Below, piece after piece: positions 28,002-37,357 of a DNA stretch of 64,000 nt. The DNA comes from Affinundibacterium flavidum. GTDB taxonomy: Bacteria > Pseudomonadota > Gammaproteobacteria > Burkholderiales > Burkholderiaceae_D. The translations under genes and the position numbers were made by a program. The notes under the pieces are model-generated. The model saw only the letters and a list, made by a program, of their open reading frames with translations, did not search any database and was not told where the DNA came from. The stretch covers positions 62,001 through 126,000 of the forward strand of contig NZ_JACOGA010000011.1 of NCBI RefSeq assembly GCF_014284175.1, given 5' to 3'. Each line of letters starts with the position of its first letter. Within the stretch, counting starts at the first letter, position 1.

Positions 28002-28143
28002 TGGATGCTGGCTCTTTGAAGAGTGACTCTTTGAAAAGAATAGAAAAGAAAAGTAAGAAGGCGATTGCGCAACAATATCATGCCTCGCAATATTTTGTTA
28101 TGAGCCGATTTGACTGTGCTCAAATTCCTTGGGTGCAAAATGC

Positions 28144-28180
28144 AAACAGCCCAGTCACATTTTGTGCTGGGCTGTTTTTT
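28144..28180. terminator. Terminator hairpin between rne and moaA
   Basis: AAACAGCCCAG (28144-28154) pairs with CTGGGCTGTTT (28167-28177). The better T-run is on the plus strand. On the minus strand it is TTTGCATTTT. With rne ending at 28220 and no plus-strand gene here, it most likely ends the rne transcript. Confidence 0.65.
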
Positions 28181-28219
28181 GCTTAAGCGACCACGTTGTA
28201 GGCGTGGATACTATTTTGC

Positions 28220-31200
28220 TTAGCGTTTAGTTTCTACCATGACTAAAGGCTCATCTGATACCGCAACTGGCGCTTTGCGTTCACGTACTGGACGTGGCGC
28301 AACTTGCGCTTGTGTCGAGGCTTCTTGTGCTGCCTTTAACTTGGCCGGATCTGTGCTCGCCAACACTAATCCAGCTTGTTCTAAGACATTGTTCAGATCA
28401 ACGACTGGCGTTGCTACTTTGACCGCAGCTTGAGTTGTTACTGGCGCTACTACAGGCTCTTGTGTTGCAGCTTGCACTTGTGCGGTTGCAGATGTTTCAA
28501 CATGCACCGGAGTCGCGATTGTTGTTTCTACCTGTGCTGATGGACTCACGCTGACAGTTTCCGCAAACATTGGCAATGTTTGATTGATAGCAACAGTCGG
28601 TGCCGTTTCAGCTGGTACTGCATCAGCTGGAATCGCTTCTGACATAGCTTCTGTCACCGCAATTGCAGAAGGAATGACTGGCACGGCGGTAGCTGTTTCT
28701 TTGTCCGATGAGGAAATGCCAGTATCTTGTACAACTGCATCAGCTTGTACTGGCTCGGCGGCTACGACCTCATTGACTGCGGAAGTAACTGTCGATTCTG
28801 TGATTGCAGCTTGCAATTGAATCGACGCGTCTGATTCAGTCACAGTCGTCGTATTTACTGCGACTGCTGGTGCAGCAACCGGTGCGTGAGCTGACTCGAC
28901 AACCGGAGCAGCAACAGCCACAGCAACAGTTTCAACTGTAGATCCAACCGCAGATTCAGCGGCAGTAGTTGGTGCTAAATCAAAACTCGTTTGAACTGGG
29001 GCTGCATCCGTAGTTACAGGTGCATTGATCATCAAATCAGCAACAGGTATGAATGGTGGCGCTGTATCTTGCTTGACCTCACCATTTGCTTCAACTTGTG
29101 CGTTGATCTCAGTATTTTCAACACCATTGCGGTCACGACGATTGCGATTGCGACCACCACGACGGCGGCGACGACCTTCTTCTGCTTGTGGCTCCGCACC
29201 ATCTTGCTCATTTGCGCCAGTTGTGATTTGAGCTTCTTGATTTTTCGGCTTGTTCAACGCAGGTGCAGTGATCGCTGCCGATGCAGTGTTTGCTAACTCT
29301 TCGACTTTTACTTCAGTGTTATTGCTGTCTTTCTTTGCATCACGCTGACGTTGTTGACGGTCACGACGACCTTGACCACCTTGCGTTTCCTGTCCTTCTT
29401 TTTCTTCACGCGGAGGACGTGCTTGCTTGTTTTGACGTGCCTGTTGATTGGCTTCATTGGCCGCAGGTTTGTTCAAATCTTTTTCAGCACGGTTTTGGTT
29501 GCTGTTGGGATTGCTATTAGGGTTAGCTGGACGATCCTCTGTCTCAGAACCGTTCGCATTGCGACCATTGCGACCATTGCGGCCGTTTTGACCACGGTTG
29601 CGTTGGCGATTGCGATCATTTCTATCTCGACCGTGTTTTGGTTTTTCTTCTGCGACTGGCGTTTTGCTTTCGCTAGTGCCAAAAATCGAACTGAAGAATT
29701 TGGCGATACCAGCAAACAAACCGCCGCCAGAAGCTTCTTTTGCTGTGCTGGCAACAGGCGCAGGTTTGCGCTCAACGATCGGTGCTGTTTCAGGTGTGAT
29801 GCTCTTTACAACTGCTTCTTGACGCGGTTTTACTTCGTCTTTTTGACGTTTGTTGTAACCGATGTCGGTGTCTGCCTGTTCTGCCATCGCATAGCTGACA
29901 TGAGCTTCTTCCAGACGTGGATCATCGTGCTTCAAACGATCGAGCTTGTAGTGCGGCGTTTCCAAATGTTTGTTTGGAATCAAAATCGCAGTGACGCGAT
30001 GACGGTTCTCAATTTTGAGGATTTCGCCACGTTTTTCATTCAATAAGAATGCCGCAACGTCGACCGGTACCTGGACGTGGATTGCTGCTGAATTTTCCTT
30101 CATTGCTTCTTCCTGAATAATACGCAGGACTTGCAAAGCGGAGGATTCTGTATCGCGGATGTGACCAGTGCCATTACAACGTGGGCATGTCACATGGCTG
30201 CCTTCAGACAGAGAAGGGCGCAGACGTTGACGGGACAATTCCATCAAGCCGAATCGGGAAATTTTGCCCATTTGCACGCGAGCGCGGTCATAGCGCAATG
30301 CATCTTTCAAGCGGGTTTCAACTTCGCGTTGATTTTTGGCATTTTCCATGTCGATAAAATCGATCACGATCAAACCGCCCAAATCACGCAAACGCAATTG
30401 ACGTGCAACTTCTTCTGCTGCTTCGCAGTTCGTATTGAAAGCAGTCGTTTCAATATCGCCACCACGAGTTGCGCGCGCGGAGTTGACGTCGACTGACACC
30501 AAGGCTTCAGTATGATCGATCACAATCGCGCCGCCTGATGGCAAAGGCACGGTGCGTGAGTACGCGGTTTCGATCTGATGTTCGATCTGGAAGCGAGAGA
30601 ACAATGGCACGTCATCGCTGTAGCGTTTTACACGGTGCACCATATCGGGCATCACGTGGCTCATAAACTGCTGGGCTTGTTCGTAGATATCGTCAGTATC
30701 GATCAGGATTTCGCCGATATCTGGTTGGAAATAATCGCGAATCGCACGGATCACCAAAGAAGATTCTTGATAGATCAGGAAAGCGCCTTGTGCAGATTTA
30801 CCAGCGCCATCAATCGCGCGCCAGAGTTGCATCAGGTAGTTGAGATCCCATTGCAATTCATCGACATTGCGGCCAATACCAGCGGTACGTGCGATGACGG
30901 ACATGCCTTGTGGCAAGTCCAGCTTGTCCATGGTTTCGCGCAATTCTTGACGATCTTCGCCTTCAACGCGACGGGAGACACCACCACCACGTGGGTTGTT
31001 TGGCATCAAAACCAGATAACGGCCCGCCAAAGAAATGAAGGAAGTCAAAGCCGCGCCTTTGTTGCCGCGTTCTTCTTTTTCTACTTGAACGATAATTTCT
31101 TGGCCTTCGCGCAAAGCATCTTTGATCGATGAATTGCGGACATCTATGCCTTCTTTGAAATAGCTGCGAGCGACTTCTTTGAATGGTAAAAAGCCGTGAC

Positions 31201-31390
31201 GTTCTTCGCCATAGTTGACGAAACAGGCTTCTAAGGATGGTTCGATACGGGTGATAACACCTTTGTAGATATTCGATTTGCGAAGTTCGCGTCCGGTGGT
31301 TTCGATATCGATGTCAATCAGTTTTTGCCCATTGACAATCGCTACGCGCAACTCTTCTTGCTGCGTAGCATTAAACAGCATACGTTTCAT
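28220..31390 (-). CDS. rne: Ribonuclease E
   Basis: About 1056 residues from the ATG giving MKRMLFNATQQEE, with GGAG six bases upstream. An in-frame start at 31423 has no support. The catalytic half has an S1 RNA-binding domain (about 35-120), the magnesium-binding D301 (SVDVNSARATRG) and D344 (VIDFIDMEN), equivalent to E. coli D303 and D346, and the zinc link CPRCNGTGH. The C-terminal half from about 540 is disordered: an amphipathic helix (GLFAGIAKFFSSIFG) like the membrane-targeting segment, Arg/Asn-rich RNA-binding stretches (GRNGRNGRN, RRRRRGGRNRNRRDRNG) and a long Ala/Val/Thr-rich tail. It is the core of the RNA degradosome. Confidence 0.96.
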   Translation of the reverse strand: MKRMLFNATQQEELRVAIVNGQKLIDIDIETTGRELRKSNIYKGVITRIEPSLEACFVNYGEERHGFLPFKEVARSYFKEGIDVRNSSIKDALREGQEIIVQVEKEERGNKGAALTSFISLAGRYLVLMPNNPRGGGVSRRVEGEDRQELRETMDKLDLPQGMSVIARTAGIGRNVDELQWDLNYLMQLWRAIDGAGKSAQGAFLIYQESSLVIRAIRDYFQPDIGEILIDTDDIYEQAQQFMSHVMPDMVHRVKRYSDDVPLFSRFQIEHQIETAYSRTVPLPSGGAIVIDHTEALVSVDVNSARATRGGDIETTAFNTNCEAAEEVARQLRLRDLGGLIVIDFIDMENAKNQREVETRLKDALRYDRARVQMGKISRFGLMELSRQRLRPSLSEGSHVTCPRCNGTGHIRDTESSALQVLRIIQEEAMKENSAAIHVQVPVDVAAFLLNEKRGEILKIENRHRVTAILIPNKHLETPHYKLDRLKHDDPRLEEAHVSYAMAEQADTDIGYNKRQKDEVKPRQEAVVKSITPETAPIVERKPAPVASTAKEASGGGLFAGIAKFFSSIFGTSESKTPVAEEKPKHGRDRNDRNRQRNRGQNGRNGRNGRNANGSETEDRPANPNSNPNSNQNRAEKDLNKPAANEANQQARQNKQARPPREEKEGQETQGGQGRRDRQQRQRDAKKDSNNTEVKVEELANTASAAITAPALNKPKNQEAQITTGANEQDGAEPQAEEGRRRRRGGRNRNRRDRNGVENTEINAQVEANGEVKQDTAPPFIPVADLMINAPVTTDAAPVQTSFDLAPTTAAESAVGSTVETVAVAVAAPVVESAHAPVAAPAVAVNTTTVTESDASIQLQAAITESTVTSAVNEVVAAEPVQADAVVQDTGISSSDKETATAVPVIPSAIAVTEAMSEAIPADAVPAETAPTVAINQTLPMFAETVSVSPSAQVETTIATPVHVETSATAQVQAATQEPVVAPVTTQAAVKVATPVVDLNNVLEQAGLVLASTDPAKLKAAQEASTQAQVAPRPVRERKAPVAVSDEPLVMVETKR

Positions 31391-32076
31391 ATTTTTCTCC
31401 ATGGCATTAAAGCCATATATCACTAGCGTCAGCTCGGCTGAACAATAGTGGCGTGCTTACATTGGATGTATGCGAGAGCGGAGAGTTTGAGGGAGCGGGA
31501 AATGCCACTGGCACAAAGAAATATAAAAAATAATCCTAAGAGCGATCAGCATAAAGCTGGAATCATTCTGGGAAATCAATTAATTCACTTGTGCGCTTGG
31601 CGCGGATGGTTTTTTACCTGGGGCGAGTGCACATGTCTCCGAGTATTCTGGCTTGCATTCCGCCATCTTTGCAGGCGAAACAGAAGTACATCAAGCTAAT
31701 AATCATTCAGGCGATGCGCAACTTACTAATATCATTAGTGTCAAATCAGGTGCAGTTCAATTTAACTACATCACGAATGACGAAATCGACCGGTGTTTCT
31801 AAAACCATCAACCGGCAAGCCAGCGAATTTATGTCAATTCGCATCTCTTGCCAGACTTATCCTTATTTTTCAAACTTTCTGATCCAAATCGCTTTACATC
31901 AATCCGATTGCCACAATTGGTTGCAACCTTGACCTGTAAAACGATGTGCATACACATCTTTTCTATCGAATTTGCAAAATGGCGAGGCCGATAGACACGC
32001 CCCTGTGTAGAATAGTCGTCTTTCTTACACATGCTGAAGCTTTGTTAGCTCAAGCCTCAGGGATTATATATTCAAA
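31391..32076. other. Divergent rne/rluC intergenic region
   Basis: 686 bases with no credible gene. rne genes are known for long regulatory leaders, and this region may hold one. A near-perfect palindrome, GATGTG-CATA-CACATC, lies at 31943-31958, just after a TTGACC that could be a -35 box for rluC. Short plus-strand frames here have no family features. Confidence 0.4.
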
Positions 32077-33084
32077 ATGAAGGACTTAGCGATAAATATG
32101 GGTGGAATACCTCAAAAACCATCCAAAATTGTTGATGGACAGACCAACGCGCAAACTTTTGCTCAAGTGCAACTCATTACCATCACGGAAGAGGATGCAG
32201 GCCAGCGTATCGACAACTTTTTGTTGCGTATCTGCAAAGGCGTGCCAAAAAGTCATGTTTATCGGATTTTGCGGTCTGGTGAGGTCCGGGTTAATAAAGG
32301 CCGAATCGATCAGTTATACCGCTTGAAAGAGGGGGATATTGTACGTGTTCCACCGACGCGTATTGCGGAGAAAGAGACGTCGCATGTCCCTGGAGCAGAA
32401 TTCGCGATTGTGTTTGAAGATAGTCATTTGTTAATTATCGATAAACCTGCTGGCGTGGCCGTGCATGGTGGTTCAGGTGTTAGTTTTGGCGTCATTGAGC
32501 AATTACGTGCTTCACGTCCTGATGCGAAGTTCTTGGAGTTGGTTCATAGATTAGATCGCGAAACTTCAGGATTGCTCTTGTTAGCAAAGAAACGTTCCGC
32601 ATTGGTAAATCTTCATGAGCAAATGCGTGACGGGCATACCGATAAGCGCTATCTGACCTTGGTTGCCGGTGATTGGAAGAACCAACGTCAGCATATCAAG
32701 CTACCTTTGCACAAATATACGACAGCGGATGGCGAGCGTCGCGTGCGCGTGCAAGCCGATGGCATGGAATCTCACACGGTTTTTACGCTGAAGAAAAAAT
32801 ATACGGATTTTGCTTTGTTGGAAGCGGAACTAAAAACTGGTCGCACCCATCAGATTCGCGTGCATTTATCATCCAGCGGTTTTGCGATTGCAGGTGATGA
32901 TAAATATGGTGACTTTGCTTTGAACCGTGCCTTACTCAAAGCGACTGATAGCCGTGGTGCATTAAAACGCATGTTTTTGCATGCGCATCAAATTACATTT
33001 ACGCATCCGGAAACGGGCAAACAAATGACTTTGAATGCACCATTGCCAAAAGAATGTGAGAAATTTTTGCAAAGCCTGACATAA
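32077..33084 (+). CDS. rluC: 23S rRNA pseudouridine synthase RluC
   Basis: 335 residues. S4 RNA-binding domain at about 40-95 (AGQRIDNFLLRICKGVPKSHVYRILRSGEVRVNKGR), then the RluA-type catalytic domain with the nucleophile in LVHRLDRETSGLLLLAKK and LKTGRTHQIRVHL. It modifies uridines 955, 2504 and 2580 (E. coli numbering) of 23S rRNA. The divergent rne partner is the usual arrangement. Start may be the ATG at 32077 or the one at 32098. Confidence 0.95.
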   Translation: MKDLAINMGGIPQKPSKIVDGQTNAQTFAQVQLITITEEDAGQRIDNFLLRICKGVPKSHVYRILRSGEVRVNKGRIDQLYRLKEGDIVRVPPTRIAEKETSHVPGAEFAIVFEDSHLLIIDKPAGVAVHGGSGVSFGVIEQLRASRPDAKFLELVHRLDRETSGLLLLAKKRSALVNLHEQMRDGHTDKRYLTLVAGDWKNQRQHIKLPLHKYTTADGERRVRVQADGMESHTVFTLKKKYTDFALLEAELKTGRTHQIRVHLSSSGFAIAGDDKYGDFALNRALLKATDSRGALKRMFLHAHQITFTHPETGKQMTLNAPLPKECEKFLQSLT

Positions 33085-33193
33085 ACGATTCTGGTTAAGC
33101 CCAAGTAGAAAAAACAAAAATAAGCAGAGGTCGTAGCCGCACAAGTTAATACTAGCGGCGAGATTGAAGACTTGCTGATAAAAATAGGAAAAT

Positions 33194-33853
33194 ATGGCAA
33201 AAAAATTATTTGATTTTATCGTGTTTGATTGGGATGGTACTTTGATGGACAGTACGGTCACCATAGTTAAATGCATACAAGCCGCTGCAAAAGATTTGCA
33301 ACTGCCAGTTCCTGATGATGCAGCGGCAGCTCACGTGATTGGACTAGCCTTGGCTGATGCGATGCAAGCGGTGTTGCCAGATGTCGATCCTAAGTTCTAT
33401 CCCAAAATGGTCGAGCGTTATCGTTATCATTATTTGGTACGTGACCATGAACTGCCCTTGTTTCCTGGTGTAAGGGAAATGTTGACTGATCTGGCGCAGC
33501 AAGGCTATTTCTTAGCGGTTGCGACCGGTAAGAGTCGTGTTGGACTGAACCGTGCGATGAATAGCGTGAATGTCTTGTCGATGTTCGATGCTACACGCTG
33601 CGCTGACGAAACTTTTTCCAAGCCACATCCGGCGATGCTGCAAGAATTGACGCGTGAGTTGGGGCAAGATATGCAGCGGACTTTGATGATAGGCGACACT
33701 ACACATGATTTATTAATGGCGGCCAATGCTGGTGCATCGGCGGTTGCAGTGGAATATGGCGCGCATGAAGCATCTCTACTGGCGACAGTACCAACTTTAT
33801 ATTCGGCAAAAAAAGTGGCGGACTTGCATCAGTGGTTGAACGAAAATGCTTAA
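33194..33853 (+). CDS. HAD-family hydrolase (phosphoglycolate phosphatase-like)
   Basis: 219 residues of HAD subfamily IA. Motif I is FDWDGTLMDS with the nucleophile and acid aspartates. Motif II is the Thr in VATGKSR. The motif III lysine is in FSKPHPAMLQ. Motif IV is MIGDTTHDLLMA. It is probably a small-molecule phosphatase in the cytoplasm. The substrate is not defined by sequence. It lies between rluC and a Rieske gene, a conserved order in Burkholderiales. Confidence 0.9.
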   Translation: MAKKLFDFIVFDWDGTLMDSTVTIVKCIQAAAKDLQLPVPDDAAAAHVIGLALADAMQAVLPDVDPKFYPKMVERYRYHYLVRDHELPLFPGVREMLTDLAQQGYFLAVATGKSRVGLNRAMNSVNVLSMFDATRCADETFSKPHPAMLQELTRELGQDMQRTLMIGDTTHDLLMAANAGASAVAVEYGAHEASLLATVPTLYSAKKVADLHQWLNENA

Positions 33854-33936
33854 GAGTGTAGGTGCCCAAGAGCCAAGTTTTATGTGAAAAGTTGATTGTT
33901 GGCAAGCGAATAGAAGCTGATTTAGGAAATTGATTT

Positions 33937-34329
33937 ATGACGGCAATTTTTATTTGTAATTCGAGTGAATTGGAAGAGGGCGGTAAGGGCGTGCGTTTCC
34001 CTCTGCTAGCTGGCTTTGATGAAGCGACGGGATTTGTGGTACGGTATGACGGCGGTGCGCATGGCTATTTGAATCGATGCGCGCATGTGCCAGTTGAGTT
34101 GGATTGGTCGCCAGGTGAATTTTTCGAAGGCAGTGGTTTGTATATTATGTGTGCAACTCACGGTGCGATTTATGTTCCAGAAACTGGTCATTGCACGGGA
34201 GGACCATGCCGCGGAGGGCGTTTGCGCAAAATACATATCACTGAAGTGGATGGAAAAATTTACTGGCAACCTGACGATTACCTGACTGCTAAACCTGATA
34301 TTGCTGCAGAAAAATCTGCTGAAGTATAA
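33937..34329 (+). CDS. Rieske [2Fe-2S] domain protein
   Basis: 130 residues holding a single Rieske domain. The cluster ligands are C-A-H in NRCAHVPVELDW and C-A-T-H in YIMCATHGAIY. The region then continues GHCTGGPCRGGRLRKI. No oxygenase domain is present, so it could be a small ferredoxin-like electron carrier. It is cytoplasmic, with no signal peptide. The HAD gene ends 83 bases upstream and they may be co-transcribed. Confidence 0.9.
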   Translation: MTAIFICNSSELEEGGKGVRFPLLAGFDEATGFVVRYDGGAHGYLNRCAHVPVELDWSPGEFFEGSGLYIMCATHGAIYVPETGHCTGGPCRGGRLRKIHITEVDGKIYWQPDDYLTAKPDIAAEKSAEV

Positions 34330-34469
34330 ACAGCTAAGTGTTTGCGTATACTTTATTGGGCTTTGATTTCTTTAATCTTACAAATCATTTAGATAGTTAA
34401 AATTTTCTTTCTATTGCTCTCTGACTCGTCTATATTGAAGCCGTAACTGGTTCAAACGAGGAGGTCAAT

Positions 34470-34616
34470 ATACATAAATATTTTTGTATTTCAGACGAAT
34501 GGCATTTGAGCTCCGGTGTTGTACTTTTACCGGTTATGTGTGAAGTAGAAAGTCATTTTTGTACGTTGAGTACTATTTATACGAAGAAATCACCGGGTGA
34601 ATCTTCCTCGGTTTAG
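34470..34616 (+). other. Possible small ORF with non-standard start
   Basis: AGGAGG at 34459-34464 is the best ribosome binding sequence in the region, yet no ATG, GTG or TTG follows at working distance. The only frame that stays open begins with ATA at 34470 and runs 48 codons (peptide starting HKYFCISDEWHLSSG after the first codon) to TAG. A terminator follows 27 bases later. No family is recognised. It may be a real peptide using a rare start, a decayed gene or an untranslated small RNA. Confidence 0.2.
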
Positions 34617-34643
34617 AGGCTTCTAATAAGCCCCAATATGATA

Positions 34644-34672
34644 AAAACGATGGTTGACCGCCATCGTTTTTC
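34644..34672 (+). terminator. Rho-independent terminator
   Basis: AAAACGATGG (34644-34653) pairs with CCATCGTTTT (34661-34670) and continues into T. It is 315 bases after the Rieske stop, so it may end a separate short transcript from 34440-34640. Confidence 0.75.
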
Positions 34673-34718
34673 ATTTTTCCCTTGCAAACAATAGACTTAT
34701 TGATTTTATTGAATTTGC

Positions 34719-34759
34719 TTGCGTTAAATCAAGAAAAAAACTGCGTTGTCCTCTATCAT
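34719..34759 (+). promoter_or_regulatory. Probable FNR/ANR-dependent class II promoter of ccoI
   Basis: TTGCG-TTAA-ATCAA (34719-34732) matches the FNR consensus TTGAT-N4-ATCAA at 8 of 10 positions. TATCAT at 34754-34759 is a plausible -10 box. Initiation near 34767 would place the FNR site at about -41.5, the class II position. Low-oxygen control suits genes for cbb3-oxidase copper supply. The assignment is inference. Confidence 0.5.
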
Positions 34760-34792
34760 GCAAAGAATGATGGTGAGGAAATTCGGTTATTT

Positions 34793-35041
34793 ATGCAATT
34801 AGCGCTTTCTCAATTTTATGGCATATATCTTTCGCGTTTTTTTAAGCGTGAGAAATGTCTGTGCTTTCATTGTGGCGATAGTATGCGTAAAGAAGGCGCA
34901 TTGAAGGCGACTTTTCAACAAGTACAGCAACCAGTTTGCTGCTATGGCTGCCTTGCCGTACTGAACGCGATACAACAAAATGGCTTGATTGACGACTATC
35001 TGCAAGCTAAACAACTCAACGAAAGCACGAGCTTCGAATGA
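34793..35041 (+). CDS. Split CcoI, N-terminal metal-binding part
   Basis: 82 residues if started at ATG 34793. An upstream TTG at 34682 would lie before the predicted transcription start. It carries the small cysteine domain found at the N terminus of CcoI/FixI-type copper ATPases: CLCFHCGDSMRKEG and VCCYGCLAVLNAIQQNGLIDDYLQAK. In most CcoI proteins this is fused to the HMA and ATPase parts. Here it ends with a stop that overlaps the next gene's ATG (ATGA at 35038-35041), giving translational coupling. This could be a natural split or a frameshift. Confidence 0.65.
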   Translation: MQLALSQFYGIYLSRFFKREKCLCFHCGDSMRKEGALKATFQQVQQPVCCYGCLAVLNAIQQNGLIDDYLQAKQLNESTSFE

Positions 35042-37338
35042 CGACTGCGAGCGCGCAGCCACCTGCAGGCGAATCGTCTGTATTCAGCGAACAGTTACAA
35101 ACTGAATTGCTCAGTGTGGCGGGTATTCGTTGCGCTGCCTGTATTCAATTGATTGAATTCAGCGTCACGCAATTGCCTGGTGTCGAATCTTTTCGGATCA
35201 ATCCGATTTCACAAAAAGCTCAATTGAGTTGGCGCTCTGAGCAACTCAATTTGAAAAAGGTGATTCAGACCATCGTCGATCTGGGCTATGCTGCTTTTCC
35301 CGCGAATCAATCTCTAAGTGAGTATCAGGCGAAAGAAAAAAAAGTCGCACTGTGGCGTCTTTTTGTCGCCGGTTTTGCGATGATGCAAGTCATGATGTAC
35401 GCCTTTCCTGCGTACTTGGTTCCTGTGCCAGAAGTTGATGGAGATCTGAGCCCCGATCTGGATCGTCTATTAAAAATCGCCAGCTTGATTATCACGCTCC
35501 CCGTCATAGGCTTCTCAGCTATTCCCTTTTTTCGTGGTGCTTTGCGTGATCTGAAACATCGCACTATCGGGACGGATGTGCCAGTTGCGGTAGGTATCTT
35601 GTTGACTTTTTTTGCCAGCTGTTGGGCGACTTTTTTTGGTGGTGCGGTCTATTTTGACTCCGCCATCATGTTCGTTTTTTTGTTGCTGGGTGCGCGCTAT
35701 ATCGAAGAGAATGTGAAACGAAGAACTTCAGCCGCATTATCAGTGCTCACTCAAATTCACGCTAGTGTGGCGCAGAAAATTTTAGCCTACCCGTCTTTGG
35801 AGCAAATACAAAATTGTCGCCCGGATGAAATTGTTGTTGGAGATTATTTACTAGTCCCAGCAGGGGAACAAATTCCCTGTGATGGATTAGTAATCGACGG
35901 GCACAGTGAGTGCGATGAAGCCTTGATGACAGGAGAGGCAAAGCCAGTCAGCAAAAAGCTTGGCGACCAAGTAATTGCCGGATCGATTAATTTGCACAGC
36001 GCATTGGTAATACAGGCTGAACAAGTTGGCAATCAGACTCAATTGGCGAGTTTGATTGCGATGATGGAATCTGCGACTTTAGAAAAACCGCGTTTGCTCG
36101 CTTTGGCAGATAAGCATGCCAGTCGTTTTCTATTCGCGATTTTGGTGATTGCGATATTGTCTGGGATCGTCTGGAGTTTTATTGATCCCAGTCGTGCCTT
36201 GTGGATTGCCATCAGTGTGGTGGTGGTGACTTGTCCATGTGCTTTGTCATTGGCAACGCCGGGCGTGATGTCGGCAGCGATTGGACAATTAGCTAAATTT
36301 GGTATGTTGGTGACGAAAGGAACGGCAATTGAAAATCTTGCAAATTTGACGCATGTGGTTTTCGACAAAACGGGTACCCTGACTTTTGGAAAATTAAAAG
36401 TCTTACATACTGTTTATCTACACGACGAAGATATCTCAATTTTTGAGCAACAAAGTATCGCTGCGTTATTGGCCAGCATGTCATTACATCCCGCATCAAG
36501 AGCGATTACCGAAGATTTTGTTAAACAGCAAGCCAGTCACGTCACTCAAGTAGTTTTAAGTCCCGATCTAAAGGTTGAAGCAAGCCTTGAACAAGCAGGT
36601 GCCGGGATTACAGCAAAATTGAACGGTACTTGGTACCGACTTGGTAAGCTCGATTACGTGAAGGAAATGCTTGAGGACCTTGAGCAACTTGCATGGCAAA
36701 TTCCTGATGAGTATCGTAGTCAGTCAGTATCTGTACTTGCGAATCAGTCTCGTATCTTGGCGTATTTCGTGATGGAAGATTGCCTGCGTGATGAGGCAAT
36801 TGCTTGTATCGCCGAATTACAAAAACAAGTAAAGAAAGTGATCTTATTATCGGGTGATCGTAATGAGGTGGCGACTGCTATCGCTACGCAATGTGGCATC
36901 ACCGAATTTAAGTCTGAACTCAGTCCTGCACAAAAGTATGATTACATTTTGAATCTGCAACAGCAGGGCGCTGTGGTTGCCATGCTGGGCGATGGCATGA
37001 ACGATGGACCCGCATTATCCTTAGCGCAAGTGTCAGTAGCGATGGGGCAAGGGGCGCCGATTTCTCAGACGCGCAGCGATTGCTTATTGATGTCTAATCG
37101 CCTTAGTGATTTTAATTTTAGTATGCAATTGGCAGTGAAAGCCTATCGATTGATTCGGCAGAATTTAGCATGGTCATTGCTTTACAATGTCATTGCAGTA
37201 CCAGCGGCAGTCCTTGGCTATCTAGAACCTTGGCATGCTGCACTTGGGATGTCACTCAGTTCTTTGATGGTCGTGGTGAATGGCCTGCGCTTGCTCAATC
37301 TCAAGCCGATTGATTATGATGTAATGCGATCCACGTAA
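35038..37338 (+). CDS. ccoI: Copper-translocating P1B ATPase for cbb3 oxidase assembly (main part)
   Basis: 766 residues. Order: HMA domain with C32-A-A-C35 (GIRCAACI), membrane segments, A-domain MTGEAKPV, ion-binding C399-P-C401 in the membrane, phosphorylation D443 in FDKTGTLTFGKL, and hinge LGDGMNDGPALS. CcoI/FixI supplies copper for cytochrome cbb3 oxidase. ccoS follows at once, which supports this role over general copper export. The usual N-terminal cysteine domain is on the overlapping upstream frame. No ccoNOP genes are in the window. Confidence 0.9.
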   Translation: MTTASAQPPAGESSVFSEQLQTELLSVAGIRCAACIQLIEFSVTQLPGVESFRINPISQKAQLSWRSEQLNLKKVIQTIVDLGYAAFPANQSLSEYQAKEKKVALWRLFVAGFAMMQVMMYAFPAYLVPVPEVDGDLSPDLDRLLKIASLIITLPVIGFSAIPFFRGALRDLKHRTIGTDVPVAVGILLTFFASCWATFFGGAVYFDSAIMFVFLLLGARYIEENVKRRTSAALSVLTQIHASVAQKILAYPSLEQIQNCRPDEIVVGDYLLVPAGEQIPCDGLVIDGHSECDEALMTGEAKPVSKKLGDQVIAGSINLHSALVIQAEQVGNQTQLASLIAMMESATLEKPRLLALADKHASRFLFAILVIAILSGIVWSFIDPSRALWIAISVVVVTCPCALSLATPGVMSAAIGQLAKFGMLVTKGTAIENLANLTHVVFDKTGTLTFGKLKVLHTVYLHDEDISIFEQQSIAALLASMSLHPASRAITEDFVKQQASHVTQVVLSPDLKVEASLEQAGAGITAKLNGTWYRLGKLDYVKEMLEDLEQLAWQIPDEYRSQSVSVLANQSRILAYFVMEDCLRDEAIACIAELQKQVKKVILLSGDRNEVATAIATQCGITEFKSELSPAQKYDYILNLQQQGAVVAMLGDGMNDGPALSLAQVSVAMGQGAPISQTRSDCLLMSNRLSDFNFSMQLAVKAYRLIRQNLAWSLLYNVIAVPAAVLGYLEPWHAALGMSLSSLMVVVNGLRLLNLKPIDYDVMRST

Positions 37339-37357
37339 AATTTTTCTCAAGAAATCT

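Larger units (their letters stand above)
34330..34792. other. Intergenic region with a possible small transcript and the ccoI promoter
   Basis: It contains an isolated strong AGGAGGT at 34459-34465, a short open frame (34470-34616) and a terminator at 34644-34672, then the FNR-like promoter of the split ccoI. These parts are listed separately. Confidence 0.4.

Noticed and set aside
28002..28219. Molybdenum-cofactor riboswitch before moaA
   Set aside because: The leader has only the rne terminator hairpin and none of the expected conserved stems.
29351..30046. 231-codon plus-strand frame inside rne
   Set aside because: It is antisense to the rne catalytic/C-terminal region. Its composition is a shadow of the repetitive coding sequence, with no family features.
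31448..31932. Plus-strand frames between rne and rluC
   Set aside because: Compositionally random, with no start signals and no conserved motifs.
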